Positions 46,895-58,098 are shown, counted from the stretch's first letter. The stretch: 64,000 nucleotides of DNA from Nocardioides sediminis (GCF_003047295.1 NZ_PZYZ01000001.1:1-64000), one strand, 5' to 3'. The notes: generated by a model from the letters alone, not told the origin. Numbers and translations are program-made.

Positions 46895-48334
46895 GTGTTC
46901 CGCAACTCGATGCCGCGCTACGAGGTCCTGTCCCAGGACGCGATGGCCACCCTCGACAAGGGGTGGCGCAGGCTGATGACCGAGATCGGCGTGGAGTTCA
47001 TGGACGACCGGGCGCTCGACCTGTTCCGGGCCGCCGGGCAGCGGGTGGAGGACCGCACGGTCTTCCTCGACCCGGACTTCGTGCTCGAGCAGGTCGCCAA
47101 GGCGCCGAGCGAGTTCGACGTGCAGGCCCGCAACCCCGCCCACAACGTGCACATCGGTGGGGACTCGATGGCCTTCGGCGCGGTCTACGGGCCCCCGTTC
47201 GTGCGGCAGGGCGACGTACGCCGTGACGCGACGATGGAGGACTTCCGCAGCTTCACCCGGCTCGCCCAGTCCTTCGACGCGCTCGACTCGGCAGGCGGCG
47301 TGATCTGCGAGCCCAACGACACCCCGCTCGACAGCCGCCACCTCGACATGACCTACGCCCTGCAGACGCTGACCGACAAGGTCTACATGGGCAACGTGGT
47401 CTCGGGCGTCAACGCAGCCGACACGCTCGCGATGACCTCGATCCTCTTCGGCTCCCGGGAGGCGATCGAGCAGACGCCCGCCACGATCTCGCTCATCAAC
47501 TGCAACTCGCCCCTGCGCTGGGACGACCGGATGCTCGAGGCGCAGTTCGAGTACTCCGGCGCCGGCCAGCCGGTCGTGCTCACCCCGTTCATCCTGATGG
47601 GCGCCATGTCGCCGGTGACGATCCCGGCGGCGCTGGTCCAGCAGATCGTGGAGGCGCTTTCGGGGATCGCGCTGTCCCAGCTCATCCGGCCGGGCACGCC
47701 GGTGATCTTCGGGTCGTTCCTCTCCAACATCGACATGCAGTCCGGCTCGCCGACGTTCGGCACCCCCGAGTCCGGAATCGGCCTGCTCTGCACCGGTCAG
47801 ATCGCGCGGCACTTCGGGCTTCCCTTCCGCACCGGCGGAGGGCTGACGTCCTCGCAGGTCGCCGACGCCCAGGCGGGCTACGAGGCACTGATGACCCTGA
47901 TGCCGACCTTCCTGGCCGGCGCCAACTGGGTGATGCACTCCGCCGGCTGGCTGGAGGGCGGCCTGGTCGCGGGCTACGAGAAGTTCATCGTCGACATCGA
48001 GCTGCTCCAGATGCTGCGCCACGAGTTCACGCCGATGGAGATCGACGAGGCGTCGATGGCGTTCGGTGCGCACGAGGAGGTCGGCCACGGCGGCCACTTC
48101 CTGGGGGCCATGCACACGATGGAGCGCTTCCGCACCTGCTTCTACCGCCCGCTGCTGTCCTCCTCGGACAACTACGAGCGGTGGATGCGCAACGGAGCCA
48201 AGGACACCAACGCCCGGGCGACCGAGACCTACCGCAAGACCCTCGAGGAGTACGAGCAGCCGGCGCTGGACGACGCGGTCCGCGAGGAGCTCGAGGAGTA
48301 CGTCGTCCGTCGCCGGCGCGAGCTCGGCGACTGA
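46895..48334 (+). CDS. MttB-family (non-pyrrolysine) corrinoid methyltransferase
   Basis: A 479-aa member of the trimethylamine methyltransferase superfamily. The frame has no in-frame stop, so no pyrrolysine site; it belongs to the non-Pyl branch that includes glycine betaine, carnitine and proline-betaine methyltransferases. Typical segments are WRRLMTEIGVEFMDD, GVICEPNDTPLDSRHLDM, and TGGGLTSSQVADAQAGYEALMTL. GTG 46895 is set by AGGAGG 5 nt before; the frame could extend upstream only through the operator. It should transfer a substrate methyl group to the adjacent corrinoid protein. Substrate is inferred to be glycine betaine or a relative from the nearby transporters and dehydrogenase. 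Confidence 0.9.
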   Translation: MFRNSMPRYEVLSQDAMATLDKGWRRLMTEIGVEFMDDRALDLFRAAGQRVEDRTVFLDPDFVLEQVAKAPSEFDVQARNPAHNVHIGGDSMAFGAVYGPPFVRQGDVRRDATMEDFRSFTRLAQSFDALDSAGGVICEPNDTPLDSRHLDMTYALQTLTDKVYMGNVVSGVNAADTLAMTSILFGSREAIEQTPATISLINCNSPLRWDDRMLEAQFEYSGAGQPVVLTPFILMGAMSPVTIPAALVQQIVEALSGIALSQLIRPGTPVIFGSFLSNIDMQSGSPTFGTPESGIGLLCTGQIARHFGLPFRTGGGLTSSQVADAQAGYEALMTLMPTFLAGANWVMHSAGWLEGGLVAGYEKFIVDIELLQMLRHEFTPMEIDEASMAFGAHEEVGHGGHFLGAMHTMERFRTCFYRPLLSSSDNYERWMRNGAKDTNARATETYRKTLEEYEQPALDDAVREELEEYVVRRRRELGD

Positions 48335-48340
48335 CCCGCC

Positions 48341-50020
48341 CTACGACAGCCCGAGGACGGTCCCGTCGTCCATCAGGTCGATCCGGGCCGCCGACGGGTC
48401 GCGCGGCAGGCCGGGCATCGTCATCATGTCGCCGCACACGACCACGACGAAGCCCGCGCCGGCCGAGAGCCGGACCTCGCGGACGTGCAGCTCGTGGCCC
48501 GAGGGTGCGCCGAGCGAGGTGGGGTCGGTGGAGAAGGAGTACTGCGTCTTGGCGACGCACACCGGCAGCGCGCCGTACCCGTCCCGCTCGATGCGCTGGA
48601 GCCGTCGGCGTGCCCTGGCCTCCCACGTGACCTGGCCGGCGCCGTAGAGCCTGGTCGCGATCGCCTCGACCTTGGCGACCAGCGGCAGGTCGTCCTCGTA
48701 GGTGAAGGAGAACTCCAGCGACGACGGTTCGTCGATCGCGGCCAGCACGCCCTTGGCCAGGGCCTCGGCGCCGGCCCCTCCGTCCGCGAAGTGGGTCGCC
48801 GGGTAGGCCGCCACGCCCTCGGCGGCGACGAGCTCGACGACCCGGGCGACCTCGCGGTCGGTGTCGGTCGGGAAGCGGTTGACGGCCACGACGCACGGGA
48901 TGCCGTAGGCGTGGCGCACGTTGTCGAGGTGGCGCCGCAGGTTGACCATCCCGGCCTCGACCGCACCGAGGTCCTCGGTGCCGAGGTCGGCGAGCGGCAC
49001 GCCACCGTGGTACTTCAGCGCGCGGACGGTGGCCACGACGACGGCGACGTCGGGACGCAGCCCCGACTTGCGGCACTTGATGTCGACGAACTTCTCCGCA
49101 CCCAGGTCGGCGCCGAAGCCGGCCTCGGTGACCACGATGTCGGCCAGCCGGAGCCCGGCCCGGGTGGCCATCACCGAGCTGCACCCGTGCGCGATGTTGG
49201 CGAACGGCCCGCCGTGCACGAAGGCCGGGGCGCCCTCCAGGGTCTGCACCAGGTTGGGGGCCAGCGCGTCGCGCAGCAGCACGGCCATGGCCCCGTCGGC
49301 GCCGAGCTGCCGGGCCGTCACGGGCGCCATGGCCCGCGTGTAGCCGATGACGATGTCGCCGATCCGGCGCTTGAGGTCGGCCCAGGACTCGGTGAGGCAG
49401 AAGATCGCCATCAGCTCGGACGCGACGACGATGTCGAAGCCGTCCTCGCGGGGGAAGCCGTTGGCGTGCCCGCCCAGCCCCACGACCACCTCGCGGAGCG
49501 CGCGGTCGTTGGTGTCGAGCACCCGCTTCCAGGTCACGCTGCGCACGTCGATGTCGAGCTCGTTGCCGTGGTGGACGTGGTTGTCGATGAGGGCCGCGAG
49601 CAGGTTGTTGGCGGCCGCGATCGCGGCGAAGTCGCCGGTGAAGTGCAGGTTGATGTCGGTCATCGGCACGACCTGGCTGTAGCCGCCGCCCGCTGCGCCG
49701 CCCTTCATGCCGAAGACCGGGCCCATCGACGGCTCGCGCAAGCAGGCGACCGTCCGGTGACCGAGGCCGTGCAGGGCGTCGGTGAGCCCCACGGTGGTGG
49801 TCGTCTTGCCCTCGCCGGGCGGGGTGGGGGAGAGGGCGGTGACCAGCACGAGCCGTCCCAGCGGCCGCTCGGCCAGCGACGCGAGGTAGGTCAGGTCCAC
49901 CTTCGCCTTGTGGTGCCCGTAGGGCACCAGGTGGTCCTCGTCGATCCCGAGCGTGGCGGCCGCCACGTCCCGGATCGGCTGCAGGGTGGCTGCGTTGGCG
50001 ATCTCGATGTCCGACAGCAT
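48341..50020 (-). CDS. fhs: Formate-tetrahydrofolate ligase
   Basis: A 559-aa enzyme interconverting formate + ATP + THF and 10-formyl-THF. The P-loop reads [27 protein letters not shown] and [15 protein letters not shown] segments are typical. ATG 50020 gives [20 protein letters not shown]. It follows purU by 51 nt, probably as one transcript. In C1 oxidation the reverse reaction would yield ATP and formate; the co-encoded PurU gives formate without ATP. Its 3' end is convergent with the mttB-family gene. Confidence 0.95.
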   Translation of the reverse strand: MLSDIEIANAATLQPIRDVAAATLGIDEDHLVPYGHHKAKVDLTYLASLAERPLGRLVLVTALSPTPPGEGKTTTTVGLTDALHGLGHRTVACLREPSMGPVFGMKGGAAGGGYSQVVPMTDINLHFTGDFAAIAAANNLLAALIDNHVHHGNELDIDVRSVTWKRVLDTNDRALREVVVGLGGHANGFPREDGFDIVVASELMAIFCLTESWADLKRRIGDIVIGYTRAMAPVTARQLGADGAMAVLLRDALAPNLVQTLEGAPAFVHGGPFANIAHGCSSVMATRAGLRLADIVVTEAGFGADLGAEKFVDIKCRKSGLRPDVAVVVATVRALKYHGGVPLADLGTEDLGAVEAGMVNLRRHLDNVRHAYGIPCVVAVNRFPTDTDREVARVVELVAAEGVAAYPATHFADGGAGAEALAKGVLAAIDEPSSLEFSFTYEDDLPLVAKVEAIATRLYGAGQVTWEARARRRLQRIERDGYGALPVCVAKTQYSFSTDPTSLGAPSGHELHVREVRLSAGAGFVVVVCGDMMTMPGLPRDPSAARIDLMDDGTVLGLS

Positions 50021-50071
50021 GTGCCTGGTCCTCCCTCGGTGGTGCTCTCGTGTCGACGTGGTCCGGTCGGG

Positions 50072-50941
50072 TCACCGGAAGACGACGGTGCGGTCCCCGT
50101 TGAGCAGGACCCGGGACTGCGCGTGCCACCGCACCGCCCGGGACAGGACCTGGGCCTCGACGTCGCGACCCGCCGCGACCAGCTGCTGCTGGTCGTAGGT
50201 GTGGTCGACCCGGATGACGTCCTGCTCGATGATCGGCCCCTCGTCGAGGTCGGCGGTGACGTAGTGCGCGGTCGCCCCGACCAGCTTCACGCCGCGGTCG
50301 AAGGCCTGGTGGTAGGGCCGCGCGCCCTTGAAGCTCGGCAGGAACGAGTGGTGGATGTTGATCGCCCGCCCCGACAGCCTCCGGCAGAGGTCGTCGGAGA
50401 GCACCTGCATGTAGCGGGCGAGGACGACCAGGTGGGCGCCGGTGCCGTCGACCAGCTCCATCAGCTGCTTCTCGGCGTCGGCCTTGGTGTCCGGCGTGAC
50501 CGGGACGTGGTGGAACTCCAGCCCGTAGGAGCGGACCAGCGCCTCGGCGTCGCGGTGGTTGGAGACCACCGCCGGTACCTCGACCTGCAGCGCGCCGGTG
50601 CTCGCGCGGAAGAGCAGGTCGTTGAGGCAGTGCAGCTGCTTGGAGACCATGATCAGGGTGCGGTACGGCGCCCGCGCCGGCCAGAGCTCGAACGTCATGC
50701 CGAACCGCGCGGCGACGGCGGCGAAGTCCGCCCGCAGCGACTCGGCGGTCGCGGCCCCCTCGACGAGGAAGTCGATCCGCATGAAGAATCGGTCCGTGAG
50801 CCGGTCGCCGAACTGCTGGCTCTCCACGATGTTCCCGCCGCGCTCGACCAGGAACCCCGACACGGCGTGGACGATCCCCGGCCGGTCCGGGCAGGACAGG
50901 ACGAGCACGTAGTTCTCCGGCGGCAGGTCGTTGCGCTCCAC
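50072..50941 (-). CDS. purU: Formyltetrahydrofolate deformylase
   Basis: A 289-aa PurU releasing formate and THF from 10-formyl-THF. An N-terminal ACT domain (VLVLSCPDRPGIVHAVSGFL) is followed by the formyltransferase-like domain with RAINIHHSFLPSFKGARPY (catalytic Asn and His) and ATAHYVTADLDEGPII (Asp). The ATG is at 50941, facing iclR2. In methylotrophs using the THF route, PurU drains C1 units to formate. Here it shares the transcript with fhs. Confidence 0.95.
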   Translation of the reverse strand: MERNDLPPENYVLVLSCPDRPGIVHAVSGFLVERGGNIVESQQFGDRLTDRFFMRIDFLVEGAATAESLRADFAAVAARFGMTFELWPARAPYRTLIMVSKQLHCLNDLLFRASTGALQVEVPAVVSNHRDAEALVRSYGLEFHHVPVTPDTKADAEKQLMELVDGTGAHLVVLARYMQVLSDDLCRRLSGRAINIHHSFLPSFKGARPYHQAFDRGVKLVGATAHYVTADLDEGPIIEQDVIRVDHTYDQQQLVAAGRDVEAQVLSRAVRWHAQSRVLLNGDRTVVFR

Positions 50942-50952
50942 GGAACGCAGTC

Positions 50953-50982
50953 TGCGATACGCAACAGAAGGTGCGCTAGTCT
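50953..50982 (+). promoter_or_regulatory. iclR2 promoter with TGCG-ATA-CGCA operator
   Basis: TGCGATACGCA (50953-50963) is a perfect 11-bp palindrome extended by AC to the GCAAC half-site. It covers the expected -35 region of iclR2. TAGTCT (50977-50982) lies six bases before the iclR2 ATG, a leaderless arrangement. The site is shared with the divergent purU-fhs promoter. Confidence 0.6.
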
Positions 50983-50988
50983 CCGGCC

Positions 50989-51798
50989 ATGGGCAAGGCG
51001 GTCGAGCTCGACAGCGAGGTGGCGGAGACGACCACCGCCCTCACCGGGCAGGGCGTCCAGTCCGTCGACCGGGCACTGGGCATCCTCGAGGTGCTCGCAC
51101 GCGTCGGCGAGGCCGGGGTGACGGAGATCGCCGCCGAGCTGGGCGTCCACAAGAGCACCGCGTTCCGGCTGGTCGCCACCCTGGAGGCGCACCGCCTCGT
51201 CGAGCAGACGGTGGACCGCGGCCGCTACCGGCTCGGGGTCGGGGTGCTGCGCCTGGCCGGTGCCACCACCGCCCGCCTGGACCTGGTGCAGGAGGCGCGC
51301 CCGATCTGCCGCCAGCTGGCCTCGGACACGGGTGAGACCGTCAACGTGGCCGTGCTCTCCGAGAGCTCGGCCCTCTACCTCGACCAGGTCGCGGGGTCCT
51401 CGGCGCTCCAGTCGCACAACTGGGTCGGTCAGCACATCCCGCTCCACGCCACGAGCAACGGCAAGGTCCTGCTGAGCGGGCTCGACGACGCGGCCCTGGA
51501 CGCCGTGCTCGGCACTCTGGCGACGTACACCCCGCACACGATCACGCGACGGGCCCTGCTGCGTGAGGAGCTGGCGCGGGTCCGGGAGCAGGGGTTCGCC
51601 CTCGCGGTCGACGAGCTCGAGGTGGGCCTGACCGCGGTCGCGGCCCCGATACGCAACGCCCACGGCGACGTCGTGGCGTCGATGAGCGTGAGCGGCCCGT
51701 CCTTCCGAATCACCCCGGACCGGGTCGACGACGTCGTCCGGCTGGTCACCGACGCGGCCCGCGAGGTGTCCCACCGCCTCGGCTGGGGTCACCGCTAG
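50989..51798 (+). CDS. IclR family transcriptional regulator 2
   Basis: A 269-aa IclR regulator with an HTH at about residues 45-70 (VTEIAAELGVHKSTAFRLVATL) and the effector domain (SDTGETVNVAVLSESSALYLD, HATSNGKVLLSGLDDAALD). Gene position between purU-fhs and proVWX, and CGCAAC-type sites at the nearby promoters, suggest it governs the uptake and C1 oxidation genes. The start ATG at 50989 is leaderless. It is distinct from regulator 1 and has a different candidate operator. Confidence 0.9.
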   Translation: MGKAVELDSEVAETTTALTGQGVQSVDRALGILEVLARVGEAGVTEIAAELGVHKSTAFRLVATLEAHRLVEQTVDRGRYRLGVGVLRLAGATTARLDLVQEARPICRQLASDTGETVNVAVLSESSALYLDQVAGSSALQSHNWVGQHIPLHATSNGKVLLSGLDDAALDAVLGTLATYTPHTITRRALLREELARVREQGFALAVDELEVGLTAVAAPIRNAHGDVVASMSVSGPSFRITPDRVDDVVRLVTDAAREVSHRLGWGHR

Positions 51799-51819
51799 GT
51801 CACGCTGGTCCAGCCGCTC

Positions 51820-51899
51820 TTGACGGCGGGGGGTCGGCGGCGGATATTCGGGGAAGCGGACCGGTTGCGCTCGGAGCATCCGGTTGCGACATACGCAAC
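51820..51899 (+). promoter_or_regulatory. proVWX promoter and GTTGCG operators
   Basis: TTGACG (51820-51825), 17-nt spacer, GATATT (51843-51848) form a good promoter. Downstream lies CCGGTTGCG at 51861-51869 and again at 51880-51888. The second copy is part of the inverted repeat GTTGCG-ACATA-CGCAAC (51883-51899). Repression by IclR2 at this place is inference. Confidence 0.7.
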
Positions 51900-51946
51900 A
51901 GCAGGAGTTCTGTCGTATCTGCCTCCGAGGACGGCGAGGAGTCGTC

Positions 51947-53016
<1,070 letters not shown>

Positions 53017-53020
<4 letters not shown>

Positions 53021-55056
53021 CGACCGCCGTGGCGACGCCGCCGCAGCCCGCGGCCGTCGAGCCGCCACCCGCACCGCCCGAGCCGCGGACCCTGCCCCGC
53101 TGGGCCTGGGCCCTGGTCGTGGTCGGGGTCTGGATCGTCGTGTGGTCGTTCACCAAGGGTCAGGACACACTCGCCCTCGGCGCACGGGAGCACACCGACC
53201 TGCACAACGAGTTCACCGAGTTCCGTGACGCGGTCCTCGCGAGCCGCGACACCAACCCGATCATCCAGTTCACCTACCAGCTCGGTTCCTGGTTCACCTC
53301 GGCCGTGGAGTGGCTGCAGCGGATGATCTCGATCCCCGACTTCCCGCGGCCGGTGCCCCAGATCGGTTGGATCGGCGTCACCGCCGTCGCGACGTGGGTC
53401 GGCCTGGCCGTGGCCGGGTGGCGGATCGCGGTCCTCGTGGCCCTGTCCTTCTTCTCCTTCGGCCTCTTCGGCTACTGGTCGGACTCCATCGACCTGTTGA
53501 TCGTCACCTTCGTGGCGGTCAGCGTCGCCATCCTGGTCGGGATGCCGCTGGCGGTCCTGCTCGGCACCACCAACCGGGCCGGCGCCTCTGTCATCAACAC
53601 GGTCCTCGACATCTTCCAGACGATGCCGACCTTCGTCTACCTGCTCCCGATCGTGCTGTTCTTCGGCATCGGCGCCAGCGCGGCCGTGGTCTGCACGCTG
53701 ATCTACGCGCTGCCCCCGCTGATCCGGATCGCCGGTCACGGCATCCGCTCGGTGTCGGGGATGACCATCGAGGCGACCGACTCAGCCGGCCAGACCAGCT
53801 GGCAACGGCTGCGCAAGGTGCAGCTGCCGATGGCCCGCAAGACCATCGTGGTGGGCGTCAACCAGACGATCATGGCGGCCCTGTCGATGGCCACGATCGC
53901 GGCGTACGTCGACGGGCCGGGCCTCGGCGGACCGGTGCTCTCGGCGCTGTCCAAGAACGACGTCGGGGGCGCGTTCGTGCCCGGCATGCTGATCGTGGTG
54001 ATGGCGGTCATGCTCGACCGCTCGACAACGGCCGCCAGCGAGGCATCGGAGAAGGCGGCCCGTGGACGCATCGACCTCCGCAAGCGGCGGATCGTCCTGG
54101 CGGCAGCCGCGGTCCCCGTCGTCGTGGCGCTGTGGGCGTCCCGGACCTACACGGACCTGGCGGAGTTCCCCGAGAACGACCTCGGGTCGAGCATCGCCGA
54201 CGGCGTCAACCGGTTCGTCGACTGGTTCATCGACGTGTTCGGCGGGGTGACCGAGTGGTTCAAGGACCTCATCACCTACGGGCTGCTGAACCCGATGCAG
54301 GACCTGCTGGCGGAGTCGCCGTGGTACGTCTCGGCCGCCGGCATCCTCGCGCTGGCGTTCGTCTTCGGCGGCCTGAGGGCGCTGGTGCCGGCCGTGATCT
54401 GCGTCTACGGCATCTGGTTCTTCGACCTCTGGCACGACGCGATGATCACCCTCAACATGACCCTGGTCGGCACGGTCCTGGTGATGGTGCTGGCACTGAT
54501 CTTCGGCGTGCTGATGGCCCGGAGCCGGTACGTCGACCTGCTGCTGCGACCGGTCCTCGACGCGGGCCAGACGATCCCGCCGTTCGTCTACCTGATCCCG
54601 ATCCTGGCGCTCTTCGGCCCCTCCCGCTTCACCGCCATCCTCGCCGGGGTCATCTACGCCGCCCCGGTCGCCATCAAGCTGGTCGCGGACGGCGTCGGCG
54701 GCGTCTCGTCGACGACCGTGGAGGCCTCCCGCTCGACGGGCGCGACGACCTGGCAGGAGATCACCAAGGTCCAGCTGCCGATGGCGCGCGGCTCCCTGGT
54801 GCTCGCCGCCAACCAGGGCCTGCTCTACATGCTCTCGATGGCGGTCATCGGCGGCCTGGTCGGAGCGGGTGCTCTGGGCTACGACATCGTCCTGGGCTTC
54901 TCCCGGTCCGAGGAGTGGGGCAAGGGCGCCTGCGCCGGCATCACCATCGTGCTCATCGGGATCATGATCGACCGCGTCGCGCGAGCCGCCGCGGACAAGG
55001 AGAGCGTCACCCACGACCCGACCCGACGCCCCTGGTGGCGATCGGCCATGGGCTGA
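53017..55056 (+). CDS. proW: Glycine betaine ABC transporter permease, two permease domains fused
   Basis: A 679-aa permease, about twice the usual ProW size. Two homologous units occur: the first permease core at about residues 150-350, the second at about 460-650. Each has an EAA-type docking loop followed by KVQLPMAR ([20 protein letters not shown] and [20 protein letters not shown]). The two halves could form a single-chain pseudodimer with ProV. A hydrophilic 100-residue region separates them. The ATG overlaps proV (ATGA). Internal duplication, not frameshift, explains the length. Confidence 0.92.
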
Positions 55057-55119
55057 CCCGGCGCCCCACAGCTCGGAACAGGCAAGCAACGCACGCACGA
55101 CGCAGAACGAGGAGACGCA

Positions 55120-56118
55120 ATGCGCAACACGCGGAACAGATGGAGGCGGGGGACCCGTGCGGTTGCGGCCGTCGCGTGCCTGGCCCTGGCGACCGCCTGC
55201 GGAGGCGGGTCGATCGACGAGGAGACCCAGGCCAACGAGGAGCAGGCCGGCGCCGCGGGCGGGGAGTGCGGCGACCTCAACATGGCCGTCAACCCGTGGG
55301 TGGGGTACGAGGCCAGCGCCTACGTGGTGGGCGAGGTCGCCCGCGAGCAGCTCGGGTGCACGGTCAACTACAAGGACCTCAAGGAGGACGTCTCCTGGCA
55401 GGGCTTCGGGACCGGCGAGGTCGACGTGGTCATCGAGGACTGGGGCCACCCCGACCTGGAGAAGAAGTTCGTCGCCGAGAAAGGTGGTGACGGCAGCGCC
55501 ACCGACTTCGGCGAGAACGGCAACGTGGGCATCATCGGGTGGTACGTCCCCGGCTGGCTGGCCGAGGAGCACCCGGACATCCTCGACTACAACAACCTGA
55601 ACGAGTACGCCTCGGAGTTCGAGACGTCCGAGTCCGGCGGGAAGGGCCAGTTCCTGGGGTCGGACCCGTCCTACGTCCAGTTCGACGAGGCGATCATCGA
55701 CAACCTCGGACTCGACTTCAAGGTCGTGTTCTCCGGAGGTGAGGCCGCGACGATCACGGCCTTCGAGCAGGCGCAGGAGACCAAGGACTGGCTGATCGGC
55801 TACTTCTGGGAGCCGCAGTACATCCACGCCGAGGTGCCGATGGAGCAGGTCGAGCTGCCGCCCTACGAGGACGGCTGCCAGGACGACCCGGCCAAGGTCG
55901 CCTGCGACTACCCGGAGACGCCGCTGAAGAAGTTCGTCTCCACCGAGTGGGCCGAGTCCGACTCGACCGCGGTGGGCCTGGTGCAGAACTTCGAGTGGAC
56001 CAACGACGACCAGAACCAGGTCGCGGCGTACATCACCAGCGACAAGATGTCGCCCGAGGACGCCGCGGCCAAGTGGATCTCGGACAACCAGGACGTGGTC
56101 GACGGCTGGCTGCAGTAG
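55120..56118 (+). CDS. proX: Glycine betaine-binding lipoprotein
   Basis: A 332-aa substrate-binding protein. Its signal sequence ends with LALATACGGG (lipobox Cys about residue 28). LNMAVNPWVGYEASAYVVGEV, EDWGHPDLEKKF and WLIGYFWEPQYIHAEVP carry Trp/Tyr residues likely to form the aromatic cage for a quaternary ammonium. The ATG at 55120 has GAGGAGACG upstream. Last gene of proVWX. Whether it prefers glycine betaine, carnitine or another betaine is not decidable. Confidence 0.9.
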   Translation: MRNTRNRWRRGTRAVAAVACLALATACGGGSIDEETQANEEQAGAAGGECGDLNMAVNPWVGYEASAYVVGEVAREQLGCTVNYKDLKEDVSWQGFGTGEVDVVIEDWGHPDLEKKFVAEKGGDGSATDFGENGNVGIIGWYVPGWLAEEHPDILDYNNLNEYASEFETSESGGKGQFLGSDPSYVQFDEAIIDNLGLDFKVVFSGGEAATITAFEQAQETKDWLIGYFWEPQYIHAEVPMEQVELPPYEDGCQDDPAKVACDYPETPLKKFVSTEWAESDSTAVGLVQNFEWTNDDQNQVAAYITSDKMSPEDAAAKWISDNQDVVDGWLQ

Positions 56119-56161
56119 CTGCCAGGACTCGTCGTCCGCTCCCGGCGGAGCCGCCGGGTGC

Positions 56162-56228
56162 TTGACGTGACCTGCGCCACAGAGCACAGTGGTTGCGCCC
56201 TTCGCTCTTCGTTGCGGAGGGCGCAACC
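56162..56228 (+). promoter_or_regulatory. BCCT gene promoter and GGTTGCGCCC operator
   Basis: TTGACG (56162-56167), 17-nt spacer, CACAGT (56185-56190). It is immediately followed by GGTTGCGCCC (56191-56200) and its complement GGGCGCAACC (56219-56228), with an extra GTTGCG at 56211 between them. This is the longest-armed member of the GTTGCG family. Confidence 0.7.
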
Positions 56229-56253
56229 GCTCCCCCCCGCGAAGGAGTAGGAC

Positions 56254-57972
56254 ATGGCGCAGGTCACCCGTGAGGCACCGCCGGGTCACGGCGGCGAGGA
56301 GCACGTGCCACGCCGGGGGCACGTCCCCCTGGACAAGGTGACCTTCGGGGTCGCCGCCGCCCTGGTCGTGGCTTTCCTGTTGTGGGGGACCCTGGACTCC
56401 GAGGGGATGGGCACCGGCACCGGGGAGGTGCTCGGCTGGCTGACCAGCACCTTCGGGTGGTTGTTCATCCTGGTGAGTGCGGGCTTCCTGCTCTTCTCGG
56501 CCTTCCTCGCCGTCTCCCGCTACGGCAACATCCGGCTCGGGCCCGACGACTCCGAACCGGAGTTCCGGACCTTCTCCTGGGTCTCGATGATGTTCGCGAC
56601 CGGCATGGGCATCGGCCTGATGTTCTGGGGCGTCGCCGAGCCGCTGACCTACCTCACCGCCACCGACCCGGCCAGCATCCCGCCGGGACGCGGCGACCCG
56701 TCCACCCCCGACAGCGCCCGGGTCGCCATGGAGTACGCGTTCTTCCACTGGGGATTCCACCCGTGGGCGATGTACGCCGTGATCGGTCTCGCCATCGGCT
56801 ACTTCGCCTACCGCAAGGGCGCCGGCAACCTGGTCTCGGCCGCCTTCGGCCCCCTGCTCGGCGAGCGCGCCACCCAGGGGCCGGGCAAGGCCATCGACAT
56901 CATCGCCATCTTCGCGACCCTCTTCGGCTCCGCCACCTCGCTGGGCCTCGGGGCGCTGCAGATCACCGGAGGGCTCGACGACGTCTTCGGCACCGGCTCG
57001 TCGAGGTGGGTGACCGTGGCGGTCATCGGGGTGCTGACCGTCTGCTTCGTGCTCTCCGCGGTGACCGGCGTCGAGCGCGGGATCCAGTACCTCTCCAACG
57101 CCAACGCCGTCGCGGCGCTGCTGCTGGTCTTCTTCCTCTTCGTGGTCGGGCCGACGGTGTTCATCCTGAGCACCTTCACCGAGTCGATCGGCGGCTACCT
57201 CACCCACCTCCCGACCATGGCCTTCCGCACCGGGGCCTTCGGCGGCGACGAGTTCCTGAGCGCCTGGACGATCTTCTACTGGGCCTGGTGGATCTCCTGG
57301 ACGCCCTTCGTCGGCATGTTCATCGCCCGCATCTCCAAGGGCCGCACGATCCGCCAGTTCGTCATCTACGTGATCCTGGTGCCGAGCGTCGTGTCGTTCG
57401 TGTGGTTCTCGATCCTGGCGGGCTCGGCCTTCGACCTGCAGCTCTCCGGAGCCAAGGACCTCGGCGCCGTGCTGGCCGAGCAGGGCACCGAGAGCGCCCT
57501 GTTCAGCACGCTGCGCGAGTACCCGCTCGCCAGCATCACGGTGGTCCTGGCGGTGTTCCTGGTGGCGATCTTCTTCATCACCGGTGCCGACTCGGCCTCG
57601 ATCGTGATGGGGATGCTCAGCCAGCACGGCAAGGAGGAGCCGATGCGCTGGCTGATCATCTTCTGGGGCGTCGCCCAGGGGGCGGTGGCCGCGGTCCTGC
57701 TCTTCTCCGGCGGCCTCGGGGCGCTCCAGACCCTGGTGATCATCGTGGCCGGACCGTTCATGCTGGTCATCGTGGCGATGTGCGTCTCGTTGATGAAGTC
57801 CCTGCGCGAGGAGCCCTACGAGTCGACGCTGCCCTCGCGGGTCCGCCGGGCCGTGCTGCACGCGCAGAAGTACGACCTCGAGCACCAGCACTCGGTCGCC
57901 CTGGCCACCCTCGGTGCCGACCCGGTCCCGGCGGAGGAGGGCGAGGAGGTCCCGCCCGACGCCCGCACCTGA
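56254..57972 (+). CDS. BCCT family betaine/carnitine/choline transporter
   Basis: A 572-aa secondary transporter with about twelve transmembrane helices. The family segments are FATGMGIGLMFWGVAEPLTYL (substrate/cation region), FHWGFHPWAMYAVIGLAIGYFAYRKG and WAWWISWTPFVGMFIARISKGRTIR. The motif GMGIG and the Trp-rich helix 8 support betaine, carnitine or choline uptake coupled to Na+ (or H+). The ATG at 56254 is preceded by GAAGGAG. It has its own promoter downstream of proX. Confidence 0.94.
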   Translation: MAQVTREAPPGHGGEEHVPRRGHVPLDKVTFGVAAALVVAFLLWGTLDSEGMGTGTGEVLGWLTSTFGWLFILVSAGFLLFSAFLAVSRYGNIRLGPDDSEPEFRTFSWVSMMFATGMGIGLMFWGVAEPLTYLTATDPASIPPGRGDPSTPDSARVAMEYAFFHWGFHPWAMYAVIGLAIGYFAYRKGAGNLVSAAFGPLLGERATQGPGKAIDIIAIFATLFGSATSLGLGALQITGGLDDVFGTGSSRWVTVAVIGVLTVCFVLSAVTGVERGIQYLSNANAVAALLLVFFLFVVGPTVFILSTFTESIGGYLTHLPTMAFRTGAFGGDEFLSAWTIFYWAWWISWTPFVGMFIARISKGRTIRQFVIYVILVPSVVSFVWFSILAGSAFDLQLSGAKDLGAVLAEQGTESALFSTLREYPLASITVVLAVFLVAIFFITGADSASIVMGMLSQHGKEEPMRWLIIFWGVAQGAVAAVLLFSGGLGALQTLVIIVAGPFMLVIVAMCVSLMKSLREEPYESTLPSRVRRAVLHAQKYDLEHQHSVALATLGADPVPAEEGEEVPPDART

Positions 57973-58013
57973 CGTCGTACGCCCGTGACGCCGTCGTCCC
58001 CGGCCCGAGTCCC

Positions 58014-58076
58014 TTGACACTCGCCGGGGGCGGCGGCGTACATTTTTCTCGACGCACATAGCGCAACACGTTGCGC
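58014..58076 (+). promoter_or_regulatory. Dehydrogenase gene promoter and GCGCAAC operator
   Basis: TTGACA (58014-58019), 19-nt spacer, TACATT (58039-58044). Downstream GCGCAAC-AC-GTTGCGC (58061-58076) is a perfect inverted repeat with 7-bp arms. This is the third plus-strand promoter in the block followed by a GTTGCG-type site. Confidence 0.7.
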
Positions 58077-58098
58077 ATTAAGCAACAGGAGAACCGCC

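Noticed and set aside
46895..48334. Pyrrolysine-containing MttB
   Set aside because: The whole frame is open; there is no in-frame TAG to be read as pyrrolysine, and no pyl genes are seen.
48341..50941. fhs-purU as part of purine synthesis
   Set aside because: No purine synthesis genes are adjacent; the neighbours are methyl transfer and betaine uptake genes.
53782..58059. A 1425-residue minus-strand frame
   Set aside because: It lies opposite proW, proX and the BCCT gene, is rich in Arg, Asp, Gly and His with no domain, and is a high-G+C shadow frame.
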